From Porphyra umbilicalis (Eukaryota; Rhodophyta; Bangiophyceae; Bangiales; Bangiaceae), in assembly GCA_002049455.2 (NCBI GenBank), contig KV919057.1, positions 33,636 through 97,635 on the forward strand: a DNA stretch of 64,000 nt. Reading direction: 5' to 3'. This document shows, in pieces, positions 56,830 through 64,000 of the stretch. Below the pieces are notes generated by a model. That model had not been told where the DNA came from. It searched no databases and worked only from the letters and a program-made list of their open reading frames with translations. The position numbers and the translations under genes are program-made. Position 1 is the first letter of the stretch. Every line of letters starts with the position of its first letter.

Positions 56830-57118
56830 CGCCGCCGCCGCCGCCGCCGCCGCTGCTGACGCCGTCGGCCGCCCGCGGGCCGCTGAGGGAGTGGTGCGTG
56901 GCGGGGGCTCCCGCCCCCGCGGCCGCCCCCTCCGCCCCCTCCACCCGGCAGCCGCACCAGTCGGCGGCGACGGCGCCGGCGGCGGGCAGGGGTGGCGGCG
57001 GCGGCAGCCCTGACACGAGCCGCAAAATGGCCTCGAGGAGCTCGGGGGGGAGGGAGAGGAGGTCCGCCGGCGGTGGCGCGGCCACAAACCCGGGGGGGGG
57101 AGGCACACCCGCCGCCAT
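56297..57118 (-). CDS. F-box protein with a poly-Gly/Ala insert (probably partial)
   Basis: From ATG 57118 (MAAGVPPPPGFVAAPPP). The N-terminal half of an F-box, DLLSLPPELLEAILRLV (residues about 19-35), is separated by about 90 residues of Gly- and Ala-rich sequence from its second half, LRALVRLGAVCRRLRTACRG. The insert is encoded by a CCG/GCC trinucleotide repeat (56728-56862). F-box proteins recruit substrates to SCF ubiquitin ligases; substrate-binding repeats would be expected downstream but the frame ends at 56297, so introns are likely. The upstream open frame to 57364 is Pro-rich and may be untranslated. The F-box halves look genuine; exon limits are uncertain. Confidence 0.5.
56728..56862. 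repeat. CCG/CGG trinucleotide repeat
   Basis: About 130 bp of nearly pure GCC/CCG triplets, inside the F-box reading frame (poly-Gly then poly-Ala). Confidence 0.9.
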
Positions 57119-58622
57119 GGCGACGGGGGATCCCGCGGCGCGCAGGGGAGCGGGGGGGGGGAAGCGGGGGGGGGGGGAAGGGGGACCGCCTGCCGCAAGC
57201 GCGGGGACCCCGCACCACCACCACGGCGGCGGCGGCGAGGCGGCCACGACGGGCCCCAGAGCAAACCGACGCGGAGGTTGGGACGCCGGCGGCACGCAGA
57301 GAATGGGGGCCAATGACGGGGGAGACGGGGGGGGGCAGGGGGCGGCGGCCGACGCCACCGCCACCAGGGGTGGCGGCCGTCAGCGCCGGGGCGGCGTGGC
57401 CCCCGACGCGGGCGCACAAGCGGCGGCTGCGGCGGGCGCGCGGCCGCGGCGGGCGCGCGCCCCGTCCACACGCGGTGGCACCACGGGCGGGGCGCGCCAA
57501 CACCGGCTGCCGCCGCCGCTGCCGCGTCGGCCACCGCCCCCACGTCCACCGCTGGGCGGGGACCCCCTGTCTGCCCCGGCGGCGGGTCGGCGGGGGCGGC
57601 GCGCCGCCGGCGCACAGTCGGGCGGGGCCTGCGACGACGCCCGCGCGCCGCGCGCGCCGGCACGCGGGGGCGGGGGCGGGGGCGGCGGACGCGGCGGCCG
57701 CCGCTGGTTTTCCATCCCGTAGTGCGAGGGTACGCGCCAACCCCCCCCCTGCCAGCAGAGTTTAGTCTTTGATTGCACATTCTTCCTGTAACCGGTCCCG
57801 GTCCTTATGCGGTGGCGGCGCGGGCGAGCCGCGCGCCGCCTCTGTGTCGGGTGGGCGGGCATCGGCCGCGCCCACCGCCGCGCCTCCACTGTCGAGCGGC
57901 TCCCTCGGCGGCGCGCCCGTGGCGCCCGCCCGTGCGTTTGCTGCCTCCCCCGCGCGGGGGGGGTGTCGGTGTACGCACCGCCGGGCACGGCCGTGCCTTT
58001 GCTCCTATCTTGCGTGGCGGCTGGCCGCGGCTTCGGTCGTGGCCGGCGCCGCGGCTGCTTCCACCCGGCGACTGCCTCTCCTCTCCCGCCTGGTCGCTGC
58101 GCTGCGGGCCCGCGCATGTGGCGGCACGCGGTTGTGGCGGCTTGCCTTGGTGCCTTTGCCCACCGGCTCCCGTGGATGCGGCGGGGCTGCGGCGCGCTTG
58201 CGCCGCCGCGGCTCATCACCGCGGCGGCGGGGGCGTCCGCCGCCGACCTCCTCGGTCGGCGGCGTCCGTTTCTTCTCGCGTTCCCAACCCACCCGCCCAA
58301 GGACAAGACCGCCACAGCAGCCCAGGGTTCAAGCACCCTTTGCTTCTTTTTCTTTGCACGAGCGGCCATCGACGGGTCCCTTCCCCGCGGCGCGGTCTTC
58401 CCCGTGCGCGTTCAACCAGATCACGCTGGCGGCGGGGTGCCCGACCAGCAGCGGCAGATTTCCTCTGCTCGTCTGTGGTCCCACCTCGTCGTGGTGGTCG
58501 ACGCGCGGGCTGCCCGTCATGACCATCTACCCTCGTGCCCTGTACCTTTCCCTTTCTCTTCTCTCCGTAGGAACGGTGCAGCCGTTTAACTAGCAGCTAT
58601 GGGGGTGCTAGCTAAATTTAGT
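57119..58622. other. Extremely GC-rich region, all frames open; no gene supported
   Basis: Both strands carry overlapping frames of 250-350 codons, a consequence of composition. From about 57770 to 58590 the plus strand is open in all three frames, so none can be preferred. No family motif seen. Confidence 0.35.
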
Positions 58623-59352
58623 CTAGTGTCTATTCTACAGACCTCATCATTTGATGCGATTCGCATTAATTGATGCAGGTTTTCTGCCTTCTGCTACGAG
58701 ACAATGGCTGCTCCGCTGTTCATTCTGACGGCAGGATCGGGACCTGCGTAGGCTTTTTATCCTTGGGGTAGAAGGAGGCCGCCCAGAATATGTTTCTTCC
58801 TTCCCATACAGGCGATGCCGCGGAAGCACCCAGCAGACCATCCTGCCATGTCCCCCCCTCCCCCCGCCCCATACGAAGCAGAGCTCTTCGTGGGTTGTCC
58901 AGCTCCAGGAGACTCCACGTACCCTTTCTATGAGACACAGACGTGTCCCTAAGCAGAAACATCATGTTCGGACAGCCTCCGCACGTCGAACAAGACGAGT
59001 ACGCGGGGCCCCCACAGTGGCTGTTGCAAGTCCAAATCGACGTATTTGGGGGTTCTGGAGGGTGGGGGGGGGGGAGGGCGATGCTCGGCCCCGCCGGCAG
59101 ATGCCCTCTGAGTCGGCTTTGATACTTTTTTTCATACGAGGATCATCCTCAACGGGTCTTCTTTACGCTGGGCTGACATGGCGACAACCCAGCTCCATAT
59201 TGCCGACAAGAACAGCAACAACGTGAGTTAATACGTGTGGCAAAAGGGCCGATTTCCAACTCAGATGCCCCGGAAACCGCGATTCCGACACTGATCATTT
59301 GATGCGCAGCACCGCATCATTTAATGCGATTCTGCGGTAGAATAGACACTAG
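58623..59352. mobile_element. MITE-like element with 16-bp perfect terminal inverted repeats
   Basis: CTAGTGTCTATTCTAC at 58623-58638 is exactly complementary to 59337-59352. Inside each end lie GATGCGATT and CATCATTT(G/A)ATGCG words, also in inverted order. 730 bp, more AT-rich than the surroundings, no transposase. Target duplication not evident. Confidence 0.7.
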
Positions 59353-59557
59353 CCTACTTTCGAAACCAGTTGTCACCTCTGGAAGAGGTGAGAAGCGAAG
59401 CTCCCTATTCACACCCCACGAGATGAACCTGGTGAACAGTCTACGATTACCCGCTCGAGGCGGCTCGAAGACGAGTGGCTGTGCCGGGCGAGACGGTGTC
59501 GCGGCGGAGGGGTGCGATGGGGGTCCGGGCAACCCCCCCCGCGGCGGCGCGGCGGCG

Positions 59558-62123
59558 ATGGACGCGGCGGCGGCCGGGGGGGCCGCCGCCGTCGCCGCGA
59601 CGGCGCGCGCGATCGCGGCGTTGCTCGACGCCGTCGCCGTCGATTCGACGGCGACGGCGAAGCGATCGCTATTGCTGTTGGCCGTTGCGGAACTTACGGA
59701 GGATCGATTGGCTGAGAATGGTCCTCTTTTGGAACCGCGCTTTTCATTGGCTGGCGCGGCGCCGCTAATCGCTATTAGCGGCTTAGCCGGCGCCGCTATC
59801 CCCCCCACCCCCGCGCGCTCCCCCACCCCCGCCGCTGACCGTCCCGCCCCCCCCGCCCCTTCGCCCCCGGCTTCCCTCGCTCCCGCTGCTGCTGCCCCCC
59901 ACCCCCCCGTCGACGGGGAACCCTTCCCGCTGCCGCCCGGCCGCCGCGGCCGCAAGGCCCGTCGCGCGGCGCGCCGCCATGCCGCCGCCGCGACGGTGGC
60001 TCCTCGCCTGCTCGCCGCTGCTCCCGCCGCCGCCGGCGCCGACGCCGGCCTGTCTCCCCCCTCGCGGTTTCTGCGCTCCCCCCCCCGTGGTTGCGGCGGC
60101 GGCTGCTGCCGCCGCCGCCCCCGCCGCGGTCGCCCGCGACGCCGGGCCCCCCGCCGGCGCCGCCAACGTCGGTGCCGGCGGCCCCCCCCCCCCCTCCCTA
60201 CCGGCCGCCCCTGCGGCGGCCGCCCAAGACGCGATCGCCGCGCCTGCGGCGGATCCCCGCGCTGCCCCCCGCCCGCGTCCCGCGACGTGGGCCGACGCGG
60301 TGGTCGGCGGGCGTGGGGCTGCCCCTGCGGCCGTGGCCGGCGGCCGGCGGCCGCCGCCACGCGGCGGCAACCACAAGGACGCTGTGGCGGTAGCCGCCGC
60401 CGTGGCGGCGGCAAAAAACAAGGACAAGGACGAAGGCGCTGCCGCGGCGGCGGCCGCTCGGCTCGCCCGCGCGACCGCCGCGGGCGCCGCGCTGCGCCGC
60501 CTCGCCGCCGGGTCGCCCCCGCCGGTGACGCTGCGGACTGTCTACGTCCGCGGCGTCGCCCGCGAGTCGCGCACCTGGCGGCTGCGCGAGCTGCTTTCGG
60601 CGGCCGCCGGGCTGCCCAAATGGGCTGTCGTCGACGTCGACCGCGCCGGCGACCTTGCCGAGGTGCGCCTGCTGGCGCAGCACGCCGACGCGTTTGAGGC
60701 GGCGGTGGCGCTGTCGCCCGCCGCCGCCACTCTAACGCTCGTGCGGGGGGTCGACCCCCTCTCGCCGTCGCTGCTGGGCTCCCCGCGCCGACGCGGGCTG
60801 TCGGCGGAGGCGGCGTGCGAGGTGGCGCGCGCGTTTTACGTGGCGCGCCGCCGCGCCAAGCTCGCGTCGCTAGAAGAGCGGGTGGGAATGCCGCCCGCCC
60901 AACGGGACGCCCTCCGCCCGCTGCTGCACCGGGAGCTCGCCCCGTACGTGCAGCAGCTGGGTGCTGGTGGTGGCGTGGTGGGCGGCCGTGCGGCGCCCCC
61001 GGCGGCGGCGGCCGCTGGTGCCGACGCTCAGCGTCGCGGCGCCGCCCGGTGCGGGGCGGACGGCGCCCGCCTGGTTCCGCCCCAGGGGGGAGCGGTCGCG
61101 GAGGCGGTCGACGCCGACCGGCCGGGAGACGAAAATTCCCAGCCGGCGGCTTCGACCCCCGAGTCGGTTTCTGCCGTACAGTCGGAAATTTCGGTATTGC
61201 CGCCCACCCCCCCCACGTTTTCGGCCGCCGCCGAACATGACGCGGCGGCCGCGGAAAATTCTCGCGCCGACGGGGACGGGGTCGATCCCGCATCCGGGAT
61301 CGGGATGCGGATGGTCGCCACGACGGCGACCGACCCCCCCCCTGAATCGGATCGCGCCTCGCCCCGGCGGACAGAAATTTTTGCTGTGTCCGCCTCGCCC
61401 GGCGGCCACAGCACGCTCCCCACCAGCCCCTGCATTACGGCGGACCCCCCGACACCCCTGGCGCGCGTGGCCCGCAGTTCGCTCGCGGCCGCCCGCCATA
61501 TGGCTGCGGTGGGCGGGGTGATGGATGCGGACGTGTCGGCGGGCACGGCTGCCTCGCTCCCCCCGTTGGCCGACGCGATCGCCGCGGCTGTCCGGCACGT
61601 GCCGGGCGGCGCCGTGGGCGCTTTGTCGCTAGCGGCGGCGCTGTTCCGCGTCGCCGACGGCGCCGTGGCGGAGGCCGCTGACGCGGCCGCCCCAACGCGT
61701 CGCTTCGATTCGGCCGCCGCGGAGGCGCGCGCTGATGCGGCGGAGGTGCGCGGCGTGCGCGTCGCCGCGTCGGCCGCCGCCACGGCGGACACGGACTTGG
61801 CGGTGTCGTCGCCGGCCCTGCCCCGCCCCCCGACGTCACCGTCGACCAAGGGGCGACTAGACGCCGAGTCGGACGTCGCCCTGAGGACCGCGCGTGGGTT
61901 GCGGCGCGCGACCGCGCGCATCGTGGCCGCCCACGGCGCGCCCGTGGCCGTCGCGCGCCGCCTGTGGGCGGCCGCCCTCGCGGGCATCGCCCGTCGTGCA
62001 CGGGGCGCCGCCGCGCGAGCTGGCGCCGCTGCTGCCGTCGCCGACACCGCTGCCGCCGCGTTGGTGCGACTCCCCCCCGACGTGGGGAGGGACGACTGCG
62101 CCGTGGGGGGGGGGCGGCCCTGA
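59558..62123 (+). CDS. Gag-like protein of an unclassified GC-rich family, copy 2
   Basis: Starts MDAAAAGGAAAVAATARAIA at ATG 59558. The reading passes from one frame to the next at the C9 run 60078-60086. Parts in order: helical head (ALLDAVAVDSTATAKRSLLL), Pro/Ala linker, PATWADAVVGG (about 60290), Lys-rich stretch, compact domain LRTVYVRGVARESRTWRLRE … VVDVDRAGDLAEVRLLA (60530-60720), helical YVARRRAKLASLEERVGMPP, and a long Ala/Pro-rich tail. Order and motifs agree with copy 1 at 32463-34022. At the G10 run 62105-62114 a further shift would extend the frame to a TGA at about 62602, with a KRRVRASPDS basic patch. Best guess: nucleic-acid-binding ORF1 of a retroelement. No reverse transcriptase is seen in the remaining 1.4 kb. 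Confidence 0.5.
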
Positions 62124-62597
62124 GCGCGCCTGCCACTGGTGCGTGCGCTCCCCCACCGACGCCCGCCGCTAAGCGGCGCGTGCGGGCGTCGCCCGACTCC
62201 CCGTCGGGGCACCGCTTCGCCTGTGCGGGCGGCGCGCCGCCTGTAGGCATTGCCGGACGGACGCGCGGTGCTTGGCTGCGCGCTGCCGCTGTGGCGCCGC
62301 CGCACGTGGCCGGCGTTGCTGCGGGGCCGGTCACCGCTGCGTCGCCAGCGGCGGCGCACGCTGCTGCCAGCATGCCGAGTCCCCTTCGCGTGTCCAGCGA
62401 GTCAGATGTTGGGGAGGGAGTTCCCGCGGCCCCCCAACCCGAAGGTTGGCGTGCCGCGAGCGCCCTCTGCTCCGCGTCCAACGCGCACGCGCGTGCGGCT
62501 GTGGCCGTGTCGCCACCATGCCAGCACGGGGCTCGCACCACCGCGCCGGCGGTCGTGCCGCCTGCTGCCTCCCCCCCCGTTAGCGACGCCGCCGCCA

Positions 62598-63186
62598 AAT
62601 GAGTTCATCTGGCGGTGACTCGCTGGCCCTCCCGGGGGTGGGTAGGCTGCCGCGCCCGGTAGGGCGGCGCGGCCTGGCGAGGCGGCGGGGCGCAGCCCCC
62701 CCCCCGCAATCACAGGACTGGCCGTTCCCGGCGGGTGTACTCAGACGGTTTGACCACCTCCCCCGACGACAGTGACTGTCCCCCTGCCCCTCGTGCCCTG
62801 TCCCCCGCGCCGTCCGGCGCGGTTGACCGCGCCTTTGCCCCCCCCCCCCCCGCCCGCTCTACTTCCTCTGGCGCTTCTGTCCTCCCCCCTCCCCCCGGCA
62901 CTCCTTCTGCTCGTTCGTGTTCCCCCCTTCCCCCGCTGGCATCGTCGGCTGGTGGGACTGCCGCGGCCGATGGGCACCGCTGCCCGGTCGCGAGCTGCGT
63001 GTGACGGTCCGTCACATGGCCCCCACACTCCGGGATCCAGATTCCCCGGAAATATGCCCCACTAACGCATATTTCAAATTGTTCCGTTGGCGACCCACTT
63101 GTGCTCATCTCGTGGCTCACCAACCACAACCGCAATCCCAATACTTCCCTGGGATTCATAACCCCCTCGAGCGGGCCCCTACTTGA
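62598..63186 (+). other. Possible start of a second reading frame after the gag-like gene
   Basis: If the gag-like frame extends to 62602, its TGA overlaps an ATG in the sequence AAATGAG (ATGA overlap). Frames near 62735-63186 include DGHRCPVASC and RWRPTCAHLVAH, Cys/His pairs that could be remnants of a zinc-finger-bearing N terminus, but stops follow quickly. Weak. Confidence 0.25.
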
Positions 63187-63363
63187 GGGGCCTAATTTTG
63201 TGTAAACCCCACTTGGATTATCGACTTACGTTACTTTGTGCCCCTGACTCCGGGGCACCGCGAGGGTGTCACGTAGCACCCTTCCCCCGCCTCTACTCAC
63301 GGCGGTATTCGAAGCTTCGGCCGTCCTCCGCTGAGACTGGCCCCATGGGCCCGGAGGGGAGGA

Positions 63364-63482
63364 TTTTCCGAGGGTCCTTTGAGGGTATCTGAGGAGGGTT
63401 TTCCGAGGGTCCTTTGAGGGTATCTGAGGAGGGTTTTCCGAGGGTCCTTTGAGGGTGTCTGAGGAGGGTTTTCTGAGGGTCC
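63364..63482. repeat. 35-bp tandem repeat, about 3.5 copies
   Basis: Unit TTTTCCGAGGGTCCTTTGAG plus 15 bases (GGTATCTGAGGAGGG), starting at about 63364, 63399, 63434 and 63469, with very few substitutions. Confidence 0.9.
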
Positions 63483-64000
63483 GAGGGGAACGGACGGGAT
63501 AAGAGGGCGAGGCGTGAGTGTCGCCTCGAGGCCTTCGACGCGGGCAAGTAAACTTCCGGTCACACAACTCGTGTTTGTCGCTCGGGGCGCCTTCCCCCGG
63601 TCGACGCCGTGCGTGTGTGCTCTTCGGGGTTTCCTTCCGGGGCGGGTATTCCCCGACAGGACTACCCGGCGACACGGTTTGGCTCGCCCTCCCCCACCTG
63701 GGTGGGGTGGGCTGAGCGTGTTGTCACATTTGGTGGAGCAGCAGGGGAGGAAGGCAACTCAACCTTCCTCGGGGTGGTGGCGGTGCGCCAACCCGCCTCG
63801 GGGGGAACCTAGTTGGTCCTCCTCCCCTTGGTGCCTAGCGCTGCGGGCGGTGCCCCGCAACGCCAGGTTTGGCTGAGTCCGGCCGGGTCGATGGCCGATG
63901 GGGGGGGAATGGAGACCCCCCTGGTGTCGAGGTGCCTGGTGCCGGGGCGGATGAGATTACCCCCCCCGGAGGCGGATCGTCGGTTGACGATCGCCACACC
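63483..64000. other. No feature seen
   Basis: GC-rich with G and C runs; no recognisable gene up to the window edge. Confidence 0.4.

Noticed and set aside
56297-58600. Many long overlapping frames on both strands
   Set aside because: Composition above 75 percent GC removes stop codons from all frames; only the F-box frame has family motifs.

Overview
This is a GC-rich, repeat-dense piece of a nuclear eukaryotic genome, not a bacterial one. The evidence is LTR retrotransposons of both the Ty1/copia and Ty3/gypsy classes, hAT, CACTA-like and PIF/Harbinger DNA transposons, primer-binding sites matching eukaryotic tRNAs, probable introns, an F-box gene and an ABC ATPase resembling the plastid ABCI11/NAP14 type. 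A photosynthetic host such as an alga fits best; the very high GC and long homopolymer runs would suit a bangiophyte red alga, but this is inference. Most of the window is mobile DNA in several layers; only two genes (ABC ATPase, F-box protein) look like host genes.

Left part (1-6674): a hAT transposase on the minus strand in two pieces (DUF659 part leaving the left edge, BED-like zinc finger further right), an empty stretch, then a degenerate Tnp2/CACTA-like transposase on the plus strand. At 6675-25807 lies one minus-strand Ty3/gypsy chromovirus with 396-bp LTRs (11 differences) and a CTTAG target-site duplication. It is inflated by two insertions: a DNA transposon with terminal inverted repeats (7151-10824) carrying a broken DDE-type transposase, and a complete Ty1/copia element (14652-20608; 367-bp LTRs with 4 differences; target duplication GGACA) inserted into the gypsy integrase. 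LTR divergence agrees with this order of insertion. An unrecognised plus-strand reading frame (11784-12776) sits antisense between the gypsy integrase and its 3' LTR.

Middle part (25808-38628): tandem repeats, a 60-bp-arm hairpin directly upstream of an orphan 255-codon gene, and a damaged gag-like gene (32463-34782) split by a solo copy of the same gypsy LTR and abutted by a 3'-truncated second copia element (minus strand). Both copia elements have a primer-binding site complementary to the anticodon arm of initiator tRNA-Met.

Right part (38629-64000): an 8.6-kb PIF/Harbinger element (38753-47391) with a transposase and a convergent NAM/Myb-like gene, both swollen by GC-rich minisatellites. 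Next is an uninterrupted 908-residue paralogue (48514-51237) of the broken transposase at 7.7-10.4 kb, then the ABC ATPase and F-box genes on the minus strand, a 730-bp MITE, and a second copy of the gag-like gene (59558-62123). The best candidates for something little described are the transposase family (two copies), the gag-like family (two copies), the antisense ORF in the chromovirus and the near-perfect hairpin at 28.7 kb.
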